Part shown: positions 46,637 through 55,837 of the stretch, in pieces | How positions within the stretch are numbered: the first letter of the stretch is position 1 | Layout: every line of letters begins with the position of its first letter | Assembly (NCBI GenBank): GCA_000697355.1 | Contig: JNEN01000813.1 | Location: 1-64,000, forward strand | Direction: 5' to 3' | Origin: Syncephalastrum monosporum B8922 | Taxonomy: Eukaryota; Mucoromycota; Mucoromycetes; Mucorales; Syncephalastraceae | DNA length: 64,000 nucleotides | Notes under the pieces: generated by a model | Told to the model about the DNA's origin: nothing | Databases searched by the model: none | Seen by the model: the letters and a program-made list of their open reading frames with translations, nothing else | Translations under genes and position numbers: made by a program

Positions 46637-47379
46637 TTTCATCCATCTGTAACAGACACGCCCACACATACTCTCTCTTTCTCTTCCTCGCCATACAATC
46701 CCTATTCGTCTTTACCCTTAATCATTCATCCTACACACCATCGCGACCTTTATATCCTCTTCTCTTATTCTCAAAGTCACGTTCTACTCTCGCATCAACA
46801 CTCGCTTAATCTCCTTCCTTTCTTTCTCATCTTGCATCCTGTATCTTTTTCTCTCATATTCATCTTACTCTAAAGTCACTAAGTTTTAATTTTGCATTCC
46901 ATAAAGTATATTTAACAATAAGTAGACTATTGAGGATCTTAATGAAGTCAAGTGTTGTGGGCTGAACACTTCACTGCCCTACATACTTAGTTGGTCCGAA
47001 CTGACGTGATACGCGCTCATGTTGCGTTGGCCACTACCTTACCTATGCGTGTAAGACTGAAAGCATTTCGAAGTCAAAGTTACCGTTTTCCATCATGAAA
47101 CTCTTACCAGTGGGTAGGAGCCGAGCTTTGGCGGAGGACACATAGAGAGGCTTAGGAAGCGTCTCACTGGTGGCTCCGATCGCTTAAGCTACTTGACCGT
47201 CAAAAGAATGGGAAGAGCAAATGGAGTATGCTCAGTAACGAGGCATCAAATGCGAATCGAAATGAGAATAAAAACCTTTAACGAGTAAAAGCATAATATT
47301 ATTATTGCACAATTTCTTTGCAAGCTATGTACGACTCAAGAATATGTACAGATGAGACAAAAGCGTATATCAGCACTGC
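46637..47379. other. Convergent intergenic region with a hairpin-rich segment
   Basis: After a T/C-rich 3' UTR (46637-46880) the base composition changes. 46930-47230 has no long frame but holds a perfect 7 bp stem AAGTGTT/AACACTT (46950-46971, 8 nt loop). It also holds two crossing complementary pairs: ACCAGTG 47106-47112 with CACTGGT 47165-47171, and GGAGCC 47117-47122 with GGCTCC 47172-47177. It might be an RNA gene; no known class is recognised. Confidence 0.35.
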
Positions 47380-49569
47380 TTAGATTTCAGGATCAATAGG
47401 CAGACGCGACCAGAAGCGCTGCTTGATGAGAGCCTTTTTGAAGCCTTCGGTGAGTTCAGACGCGGTCTTGCCGATCAAGACACCTTCGCTTTCACCCATG
47501 CCCTCGGGGACCTTGGCCGCCTGGAGCAACTTTGCACCTGCACCCGAGACACCAATCGGCTTGCCATGGCGGAATGCGTCGAGCACAAAGACGGCCGGCT
47601 CCTCGTACGGGAAAGAGGTGCGGGTGTCCATAAAGCTCTCGATCGCCTTCTCGCCGTCGGGGACAAAGACAGCATCGTGAAGCACGGAGTTGGTCGTGAG
47701 GAACGTGTTGGTGACCTCGAGGCCATTCACATTGCCGAGACGGGGACCGACGTACTCGACATAGGCGCCCTCCTTCTTTAGGAACTCATAGATAGCCTTG
47801 GCATCTTCAACGTTGGTGCCTTCCGCCACGAGTACCGCCACCATCTTAGTCTTGATATGCGGCGGGTGCGGTCGCTCTTCGATAGAGAGGCCAATCGATT
47901 TATGGCCCGGGTTGTCGACGACCTTATCGGGCAGAGGTACATTGACGGCGAAGGCGACGCGGCGCGCCAGCTGGTTGTCGACGCGGTTGAGCACGTCGAT
48001 CATTGTCTTGCGCACGTTCAGGTCCAGGCTCTTGCCCACCTCGAAGCGCAGACCTTCGACGGTCTGTTGCTGCTCGGCCGGGGTCAGCGAGTTGTAAAAG
48101 AGCTGCGCATGTGTGTAGTGGTCGTCCACAGAGGCCACGTGCGCCTTGACCTTGCGTACATTGTTGATTTGCTCGGGATAGTCAATGTAGGGCTTCTTGG
48201 GTTGCGAAGGCGTGTTATTTTGCAGCTGGTTGGGGTAATACGCGACACATCCCTTATGGATGGTGGACTGCATATAGCCGTCGCGCTGATTGTTGTTGAC
48301 AGCATTGAGAGGACGGTTAATGGGAAGCTGCATGTAATTGGCCGAGTTCATGCGGTTGAGCTGTGTGTCCATGTACGAGAACAGACGACCCTGCAGCAGC
48401 GAGTCGTTGGTGAAGCCAATACCCCGCACGACGTTGCCGATACAGAAAGTAACCTGTTCCGTCTCGGCAAAGAAGTTCTCGACGTTGCGGTTAAGGACCA
48501 TTTTGCCAAGCGGCGTGAAGGGCACCTGCGACTCGGGCACAATCTTGGTCGGATCGAGCAAATCAAAGTCAAATTTATGCTCGTCCTCTTCAGGGATGAT
48601 CTGCACGCCAAGTTCATACTCGGGGTAATCACCCTTGTCAATGGCCGTATACAAATCTACGCGGTGGAAGTCGCTGTTCTTGCCGGCAATTTTTTGCGCC
48701 TCGTCCCAGAGCAGGTTCGACAGACCCTGGAGCGGCTTCCAGATAAACTTGACGAACACCGACTTGCCCTCCTCATTGATTAGGCGGAAGGTGTGAACAC
48801 CAAAACCATCGACTTGGCGAAGCGACCGGACCAGACCGCGACCACTGAGCGCCCACAGCACAGTGTGAATTGTTTCAGGGAACTTGCCGAAGAAGTCATA
48901 TGCTGTGTCGTGCGCCGTACCCGCTTGCGGGATCTCGCGGTCAGGGTGCGGCTTGCCAGCATGGATCACGTCAGGGAACTTGATCGCGTCGTGGACAAAG
49001 AAGGGCGCAATCACGTTGCCGACTAAATCAAAGTTGCCCTCGTCTGTGTAGAATCGCGTCGCAAAGCCGCGCACATCGCGTACAGTATCGGCCGAGCCAC
49101 GCGAGCCAAGTACGGTCGAGAAGCGCACAAACACGGGTGTCTTCTTGCCTGGCTGGCGCAGAAACTGCGCGGCCGTCAAATCAGACCAGTCCTTGTAGGT
49201 TTCAAAGTAACCGTGCGCGCCTACACCACGTGCATGGACGACACGCTCAGGGATTCTTATGCAAACTGTGAGTTTTTTGTTTTGTTTTTTGCTTGCTGCC
49301 GCGCTGAAGCGCTTTTATTCTTTTGTTTACCTCTCATGGTCGAAATGCATAATCTTCTCACGCATGGTAAAGTCCTCCATCAGTGTCGGGCCACGTGCAC
49401 CCGCCTTCAGCGACTCTTCGTCATTGACTTTTTGTCCCCACTGAGTACTCTGCTCACCGTTCTTGGAGGGGTCGATCGTAAAGGCATCCATGCGCTTTTC
49501 CATGGCGTCAACGCCGCTACCTCCCTCCTGGGTCAAGTCGCGTTGATAAGCAGCTTGTTTATCGCACAT
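47380..49569 (-). CDS. Large-subunit (clade 2) catalase with C-terminal flavodoxin-like domain
   Basis: Haem enzyme that dismutates H2O2. Exon 1 is 49569-49331, exon 2 is 49255-47380, with a 75 nt intron, giving 704 aa. This is the size of large-subunit catalases such as HPII and fungal Cat1/CatA, not of small ~500 aa catalases. Landmarks: FDHERIPERVVHARG with the catalytic His, FVRFSTVLGSRGSADT, GNFDLVGNVIAPFFVHD with the catalytic Asn, and RLFSYMDTQLNR with the haem-ligand Tyr. After ~residue 560 the chain continues as a class-I glutamine-amidotransferase/flavodoxin-like domain (VAVLVAEGTNVEDAKA, FVLDAFRHGKPIGV). No signal peptide is seen, so it is probably cytosolic. Confidence 0.96.
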
Positions 49570-50504
49570 TTCCGTTTTCAGATGAGTTGGGGTGATGAAG
49601 GGGCACGTAGGCTATAATGTAGTAGAAGAAATAGAAGAAGGGTAATGGACCAGAGGGTATCGGCCCACACGCGTCTTTTGTTGATGATTATTCCGACAAA
49701 TGAACAAGTATCATCATGACGTGGATTTCACGAAAGACATGTTGCAGGACAGACACGTAAAAAGTGTGTCGGTCAATTACCGTGTTCTTCTGCGTTCATG
49801 CAGGCATCATATTCGTCAGCGGGTGGGCGTGCATCATCGATCGGGAACCCAGAATTTTTTTATTCTGAGCGAAATCGGCGATCGTGTCAGAAATGTGTGC
49901 TCGAATAGCGACATGGTGACGCGATATTCGAAATGCCGGGTCCTCTGTTTGCACCACCACAACCTCTCGCACGTGCACGCGCCATCCAGCTGTGTGGGGG
50001 GACACCGCCGATGGTCTTTTACCGCATTGTGCGTGTATCACAAGGCAAGACATGTTTGACATGTTGCACGTGTACGGTGCACAGTGCTACAAAGTTTAGA
50101 CTTTCCAGCAGGGGTGTCAGCAAACACACAGGAAAAACACATGTGCGTTTGTGTGTGTAGGTGCGGCAACAGCGTGCAAGGGGAACATCATTTGCTTTCC
50201 ATGACACATAATTGAGGTGAGGTGTCATCACTCACCAGGTGAAATTATGATTGGCCAAAAGTTGCGCGAAAAAATTTTCTCCAGAACAATAATAACACCG
50301 CCTATCGAAACCAGCACGATGGGAACACCCCAGAGAATGATGCACAGGTGCTGAACTGTGGGGGTTTAAGCGACAACAGATTGCCAGTGCATCGTGTCAC
50401 TTGAGGCGTGAAGAGTAGATTCTGGATGATTCGCCATAGAAACTACGGTAGGAAGGGGAGCAAGCGGAACTTTCAGGCGAGGTTGTCCCTAAGCCAGCCA
50501 GCCA

Positions 50505-50558
50505 TGACTCAAATTTACGCGCACGTTCCAGCTCCTTCTTCAGCTCCGCGATGACTCA
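50505..50558 (+). promoter_or_regulatory. Pair of TGACTCA (AP-1/Gcn4-type) sites upstream of the Ecl1-family gene
   Basis: Exact TGACTCA heptamers at 50505-50511 and 50552-50558, 40-93 nt upstream of the TATA box. This is the consensus bound by bZIP factors of the Gcn4/CPC1 and AP-1 groups. Two perfect sites so close to a TATA suggest bZIP control, in line with the starvation role of Ecl1 genes. Binding itself is inferred. Confidence 0.5.
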
Positions 50559-50597
50559 GGCTGTATGTTATGCTGCGGCACTGCGGATCAAGATACC

Positions 50598-50605
50598 TAT
50601 ATAAG
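50598..50605 (+). promoter_or_regulatory. TATA box of the Ecl1-family gene
   Basis: TATATAAG, 131 nt upstream of the ATG at 50736, followed by a pyrimidine-rich leader. Confidence 0.55.
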
Positions 50606-50735
50606 GACCTCCACCCTTTTCCCATTGTTTGTCCACACCTCTTCTACATAAACTTTTTATCGAAGCGCTCTCTTCGCTACCCCCAGCGCATTTCTCTTTC
50701 TCACACTCTCATACATATACACATACGCGATCAAC

Positions 50736-50996
50736 ATGGACCTGTCCTGGTGTATCATCTGCGACCGCCACTCCATAGAGGATAACCTCTATTGTTCTGA
50801 CGCCTGCCGTCTTAAGGACCAGCGCCAGCAAGTTCCTTTTCAACCTTTGAAGCCAAGAAACCCGCAATACTTGGCGTCACCCCCGGCCTCACCGACCCTG
50901 GATCCTATCCTTCCTTCCTACGTCCGTCGTAACACGCCTGTTTACCTGTCGCCACCGAGCTCGCCTACTTTCAATCACTATGAACTCGACACATAA
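50736..50996 (+). CDS. Ecl1-family small zinc-binding protein
   Basis: Intronless gene of 86 aa. The N-terminus carries Cys6-x2-Cys9 and Cys20-x3-Cys24 in the pattern MDLSWCIIC ... LYCSDAC, which matches the fungal Ecl1/life-span regulatory factor family. The rest is Pro/Ser-rich with SPPASPT and SPPSSPT repeats and no other domain. In fission yeast Ecl1-type proteins are nuclear, respond to amino-acid or metal starvation and extend stationary-phase survival; the same role here is inferred. The gene is divergent from catalase, itself a reported downstream effector of Ecl1 in that yeast, which makes the pairing noteworthy. The other family member at 17457-18020 is longer and has an intron. Confidence 0.82.
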   Translation: MDLSWCIICDRHSIEDNLYCSDACRLKDQRQQVPFQPLKPRNPQYLASPPASPTLDPILPSYVRRNTPVYLSPPSSPTFNHYELDT

Positions 50997-52248
50997 AAGC
51001 AATTGCCCTTTTCTTGTTTTCTTTTTCGCGACAAAATGACAGCAATGACAACACCCAAAAAAAAAAGAGCGTGACCGCTTCGTGCCATCTCGCTTTATAC
51101 CACCGCAAGAAACGACCTAAAAAACAACGACTGCGGACGTGCGCGCTCAGAATGCTGCGTAAACGGTCCGGCTAAGCGACTCACGAATTCACCCGGAAAA
51201 ATTCACCCCTCTTGCTTGTATTCATATGATATAGTTAAATTTGCTTTTTCAATTGCAACCTCTTCTCCTACCATTCGCTTTTCATTATAATACATATATT
51301 GCATTCAATCTTATACCTTTGCATTTTCATACATACATCAATCTTTTCCATCCATCTTGATATTCTTTTGTCCATGTGTGCGGGGTTGTGAGCGTCTGTT
51401 TCATATATAATCTGATACTGCTTCGTGACGATTGTTCTCGTTCTTTCCTACGCCATGCATTTGGTATCGCCATCGAATTTTCTCTGTTTCATGCAGTCTT
51501 GGCCATTCCTAGTGGCGGTTGTTCTGCCCACACGCCAAGCAGGTTTCATGCTGACAAACATGCATGTATGAGGATACTCGATGGCGTGACCTTCAGTTTA
51601 TGCTTGTGCGATTGCCTTGGTCTGGTGCGTGTTTCAAGTGGCATTTCTCTTTCCCGTCTGTGCGACACACGTAAACAATGTGCCCAGAACCGGCATAAAC
51701 ACGCCCAGGTTTTCCGAACCTGGCGCTTAAAAGTGTTTCCGTGCACACAGATTATTCAAAGATGGATGCGTTGATATACAACGGCCGCTTTCCCAGCCCA
51801 TTGCCCCCTTCACTATCGCACATGTCATTGTATCATTCAGCATGCCCTCAAACTTTCCGTAAAAAGACCTAGACCTGCTAAGAAAAGAAAAAATGATGGA
51901 TACATCGGCTCAGGAAGGTGACCATGCCAGTTTAAAAACGATTCTCGATGAAATGGACAAACATCCACAAAGTGAACAGCAATTGCACAGCTGCGATTCA
52001 CACACTTGAAAAATAAGAAATGCGATAAATGACACTTCAAAGGTTTCGTTCGTATTCTTCAATTGATGGGCCACTTATCGAATGGGAAAAAAAGCGACGC
52101 GATCTTTTGTTGTTGTCACAGTTTTTTCTTTTCGTGAGACAAGACATAAGTAATGAGCAGGATTGGATGGAATAGGATTAGCAATGGAATCAGGATCTTT
52201 TGTTCAAGCACCTCAAGCTTTTTGTCACATCCTCTCGTGAATGGAAGA
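50997..52248. other. Intergenic, no gene recognised
   Basis: 3' flank of the Ecl1-family gene, then ~1 kb of AT-rich DNA. The plus-strand frame 51376-51774 lacks any domain and has poor composition, so I do not call it. Confidence 0.4.
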
Positions 52249-52460
52249 CTGTGAGCAGTTGGAGAGAACAAGCCAAGCGGAGTTGTGAGTAACAGCCCAA
52301 TTTGCGACCAGTTTGTGAGAACACTCTGTGAGAACAGTTGTGAAATGTGCCAACTTCCACACAATTTGTGAGAACAGAAACATGCGGGAACAGACAACAG
52401 CTGTGAGAACAACCCAGGCGGAGTTGTGAGAAGAAGAACGGTTGTGAGAACAGAGACAGA
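52249..52460. repeat. Cluster of TGTGAGAACA-like motifs
   Basis: About nine copies of TGTGAGAACA or one-step variants, all in the same orientation and irregularly spaced, e.g. near 52250, 52283, 52313, 52327, 52366, 52402 and 52444. The phrase GCGGAGTTGTGAG occurs twice (~52277 and ~52420). The array ends ~55 nt before the zinc-finger-like start at 52514. Confidence 0.7.
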
Positions 52461-52513
52461 ACATTTCTGGGCACTTCCCATTTCTTTTTTTTTTTGTTCT
52501 TTTTCACGGAAAC

Positions 52514-53452
52514 ATGAATTCAAAACCAACATGCTCTGTTTGCAAAGAGGCCTTTGGTGATGATGGCGCACTCAGATCGCACAAAACACAAGTCCATCAG
52601 AATTTCGCTTCAGCAATTAATCACGAGGGTATGCTTTCGATTTGCATAAACAATTGTTCGTTTATTCAGTTATTTACAACAGGGCATCAAAAAAGGTCTG
52701 CAGCGACGAAATAGCGAATTCCATTATGTGTGCAAGAATTCGAACCAAAGCTATAAGACAACAAGGGGCTTTGGAAAGCACGTTTCATCTTGCACTGCTC
52801 TGAAGTCAATCCAGTTCTGTGAGTTTAGCGCAATGTCAATCAGTGATACAGTGATTTGGTATTTGAACTAAAAGTTTGCGTCTTCCTATAGTCTACAGCT
52901 TAGAATCTGCTATTGCAAGCTCCTTTACATCTGTAGACATTCATGGTAAGTTTGCATTTCCCGCGTATAGATGTAATTGCTTACGTTCGCTTCCATAGAA
53001 AACGTGGACCAATCTGACGACGAACTCGAGCTAGAAGCAATTGTTGCGGAAAGATTGCCTGTTCTCCCGACACTCGATTGCTCCGCAATTTTCTCATCCA
53101 ACGCGAACTGATACTGGAAGTTGATACTTGGAGTTGATACTTGAAGCTGAAGCTTCGATTAACTGAAGCATGCGATGCAACTGACTGGCGACCCGATGAG
53201 CAGCAGCGCTTGATCGCCATCGTGGATAGCTACAAGCTGCACCCATTATCTCTGGCCACAAACGGTCATGGTGAAACCAGTGCATTGACTCATCTATGTC
53301 AAGTCGTTCACAGTCTCGTCCGCAGCCCGGCGTTGAAGGTAAGTCGAGAGGTGGTGAAAGCGAGTGCGGACTTGCCGCAACTGATACAGTTTGTCAGAGG
53401 AACCAATGGCGTTTACAGTTCCGCGCTGGGCCAATTTTATGGCTTCACATAA
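52514..53452 (+). pseudogene. Zinc-finger-like unrecognised gene, left copy, decayed or rearranged
   Basis: Starts with a C2H2-type finger (CSVCKEAFGDDGALRSHKTQVH) up to a GTATGC donor at 52629. After an acceptor at 52683-52684 the segment 52685-52850 encodes a second, C2HC-like finger (YVCKNSNQSYKTTRGFGKHVSSC), but in a frame the first exon does not reach by simple splicing. Then come exons around 52893-52945 and 52999-53110 (NVDQSDDELELEAIVAERL) ending at a stop, and a further open segment 53141-53452 (KLKLRLTEACDATDWRPDEQQ). I do not recognise the family. From ~52930 to 53295 the sequence is repeated in inverted orientation at 54051-54409. The frame breaks make it probably a pseudogene. 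Confidence 0.5.
52930..53295 (+). repeat. Left arm of large inverted repeat
   Basis: Pairs with 54051-54409 in inverted orientation, nearly identical by eye over its core (~52981-53280). A 13-nt unit TTGATACTTGGAG is present one time fewer here than in the right arm, and the small intron at ~52946-52998 is longer here. Confidence 0.85.
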
Positions 53453-54415
53453 GGCGGACTCCTTGATGCATATTTGTGGTTCCATAGATTCTTGCTGGGT
53501 TTGAGGCACAAACTTACGCCCACGTCGGCCTCCACGTCCTTACGAACACGCAAGCTAGACGTGATCAATGCGTTAAATGTCTTGGTGCCGATCAAGAGCT
53601 TTTTCCCATCCGCGTCGATGAAAGTGGTGGGCCAAACATTGGTGTAATGGCATTTGACTGGGGTCGATGTTGAGCATGTCGTCCCCGCTTTGACACGAAA
53701 ACTCTCGCGGTGAGAATCGAGAATTCTTTGCCTGCCATACACCTCAACAGAATTGACAACAACGGCTTTGTCTGAGGGTGCGTGCAACATGATCAAGCCG
53801 GCAAGTAAACGGCTACAAGCGTATCGCATTTGTGGGTATATTGTCCAGTCATCGTTTAGAAACTCGCATAATTCATCATTCAACTCGACATAGCTGTTTT
53901 GCAAAAAAAATCTTTGCGTATGTCCCCGATGTCAACACAGTGTAGAGAGATGGAGAAATGTGTATGGCAGCTGGTTCATCCACGCGAGGTCGCTTTCGTG
54001 ATGGTGTTGTGCAAACATCCATTGTGGTGTTCAGAAGCGGAAGATAAGACAGATGAGTCAATGCATTGATTTCACCGTGGTCATTTGTGGCTAGAGATAA
54101 TGGATGCAGCTTGTAGCTGTCCACGATGGCGATCAAGCGCTGCTGCTCATCGGGTCGCCAGTCAGTTGCATCGCATGCTTCAGTTAATCGAAGCTTCAGC
54201 TTCAAGTATCAACTCCAAGTATCAACTCCAAGTATCAACTTCCAGTATCAGTTCGCGTTGGATGAGAAAATTGCGGAGCAATCGAGTGTCGGGAGAACAG
54301 GCAATCTTCCCGCAACAATTGCTTCCAGCTCAAGTTCGTCGTCAGATTGGTCCACGTTTTCTATGGAAGCGAACGTCAGCAATTACCATGGATGTCAACA
54401 GATGTAGACAAGCTT
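53437..54415 (-). pseudogene. Unrecognised gene, right (inverted) copy, 3' portion
   Basis: Minus-strand counterpart of the left copy. It runs from the exon half at ~54409 (TSVDIHG) through the NVDQSDDELELEAIV segment and KLKLRLTEACDATDW. It goes on past the repeat to TTPSRKRPRVDEPAAIHIS, then, with a frame change at a T8 run near 53910, to NSYVELNDELCEFLNDDW, and ends at 53437. The frame change could be a frameshift or a short intron ending CAAAACAG. This copy keeps a C-terminal part that the left copy lacks. Its 5' exons lie at 55301-55476 beyond an inserted Helitron fragment. No domain recognised. Confidence 0.5.
54051..54409 (-). repeat. Right arm of large inverted repeat
   Basis: Inverted partner of 52930-53295 across a ~755 bp spacer. 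It has three TTGATACTTG-type units against two in the left arm. Confidence 0.85.
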
Positions 54416-54419
54416 GCAT

Positions 54420-55300
54420 TACCCGAAAGACCGGATTCGAAAAGGCCAGCAGAACAGCAAACGTTGTCTCTCACATTAAGAGCGGACACCTCGAACGTGC
54501 ACATCTCTTGCAGGCACTTCTCGCAGCCGCGGTCGTTTTCCACCAAATCGAGGGCTACCACAGCGGCGTTAAACGCGTCGTACATGACCCGTCGACGGTC
54601 TTGAGAGACTCCCAGGAGGTTGCGCCACGGACATTGAGCAGCAAGAGGCGCACTGCGTATCGCGACGATTGACGAAGTAGATGCGACCGATAAATGGAGA
54701 GGGTGTTCTTGTGCTTGATCCATTGTTGCGACTCCTTGTGTATAAATGAGAGTGCTTAGGTATATCGATACAAGAGATGGATATGGCATCTGGGTCGTGC
54801 GTGTTGAGAATAAAGCACGCTGTCAATCGTGTTTTCCCGCGTTGGACGACGACGCGTGTCATATCAGCATCATTTTCATCGACGGTGGTCTCGGTACAGA
54901 ATGGCTTCGGGTCGCTTCTCGTACAAAGAGACTCCTTGATACATGGCTGGCTCGGATCAGATCCACCGCAAGGCCGATGGATCCTACTTGCCAGTGACAG
55001 TTCGGTACGGGCTTGGTTCGGTGGTAGGGTCGGGTACCTCAACACATGTACCTTGGTCAAAGGCTTGTTGGAATGCAACGACATGGATGGACGCACGCAC
55101 GACGCCAAAAATTCTGGCGGGTCTTGATATTTTCATCAGACAATCGAGCTTCTCACGAAACACGCGACAGACGACTTCGGGGCGGTCACCCGCTCATTGC
55201 CAAGGCTCGATGATGTGCTGGGTCGCAGGCCAGTTGGGGCTGCAGGTGATAAAGATGAGCAGGTCAGGTTTTCCTCTGCTCTTGACAATGGCAGTAGGAA
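54420..55300 (-). mobile_element. Decayed Helitron helicase-like fragment inserted in the right gene copy
   Basis: Read on the minus strand in shifting frames, this segment gives the Helitron_like_N order. First come KSRGKPDLLIFITCSPNW and (after an in-frame TGA) GDRPEVVCRVFREKLDCLM. ARIFGVVRASIHVVAFQQ follows, ending where the functional EFQKRGLPHAH-type HUH motif would begin. Next is a Cys-rich PCIKESLCTRSDPKPFC TETTVDEN, then RLLLLNVRGATSWESLKTVDG and ALDLVENDRG...CLQEM. Several frameshifts, stops and an internal deletion over the HUH motif make it non-functional. It is a short piece of a 4-5 kb element, without helicase core. It splits an exon whose halves lie at ~55301-55318 and ~54390-54415. 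Confidence 0.8.
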
Positions 55301-55476
55301 ATTCTAGGCTGTAGACTATGGCAAATTATAACCGAATCACTGCTCATGAGTACACTGGTTGACATTGTATTGAACTCACAAAACTGGATCGACTTCGAAC
55401 GGCACAAGATGGACACGCTTTCCAAAGCCCTATGTTTTCTTATAGATTGTGTTTGAATTGTTGAGACGTATTTCAT
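55301..55476 (-). pseudogene. 5' exon remnant of the right gene copy
   Basis: Minus-strand homologue of 52685-52910 of the left copy. Shared blocks include GGGCTTTGGAAAGC, TCGATCCAGTTTTGTGAGTT and CATAGTCTACAGCCTAGAAT, and an acceptor CCCAACAG. The frame differs from the left copy and includes breaks. It stops where the Helitron-like sequence begins. Confidence 0.55.
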
Positions 55477-55837
55477 GTCCTGTTGGGAGAAAATGGAAAC
55501 TAAAAAAAAGTTCCCATGAATGTTTAGAAATCCTGGCGCTCTGTCTCAAAGAAACGCATGGTTTTTCTCACAGCTGCTTTCACAACACTGGGGACGGCGT
55601 ACGGTGGGTCCATGAAGAGATGACTGATAATTCGCGTGTCTCGTACCTATGAGTGTTCGTTTGCCAATGGAGCGGAGAAAGGGAGCAGATATATGCAGTA
55701 AAACTTTTGTATTCTTTTTGCATTAGGTACTAGCGAAATTAAATTGGAAATTGATGAACATTACTACTGCGAGATAGGTAGCTAAAGATACATTCAGCAA
55801 GGGAGGGCGACGCCGCGAGCTGCACGAAAGGCAGGGC
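55477..55837. other. Intergenic, no gene recognised
   Basis: Lies between the gene remnant and the eIF4A stop codon. One TGTGAGAAA motif near 55578 (minus strand) resembles the array upstream of the left copy. Nothing else is seen. Confidence 0.4.

Larger units (their letters stand above)
49570..50735. other. Divergent promoter region, catalase / Ecl1-family gene
   Basis: About 1.2 kb of non-coding DNA shared by two stress-related genes. Two TGACTCA sites and a TATA box lie on the Ecl1 side and are listed separately. Small frames here are unsupported. Confidence 0.5.

Noticed and set aside
47857..48783. 308-codon plus-strand open frame across the catalase gene
   Set aside because: It is an antisense shadow of catalase exon 2, whose strong codon bias keeps the reverse strand open. 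The peptide has no family features.
51376..51774. 132-codon plus-strand frame between the Ecl1 gene and the inverted repeat
   Set aside because: Cys/Ser-rich random-looking peptide, no splice or family support.
54085..54672. 195-codon plus-strand frame across the right repeat arm and Helitron fragment
   Set aside because: It spans the junction of two unrelated pieces in antisense, so it cannot be an evolved gene.
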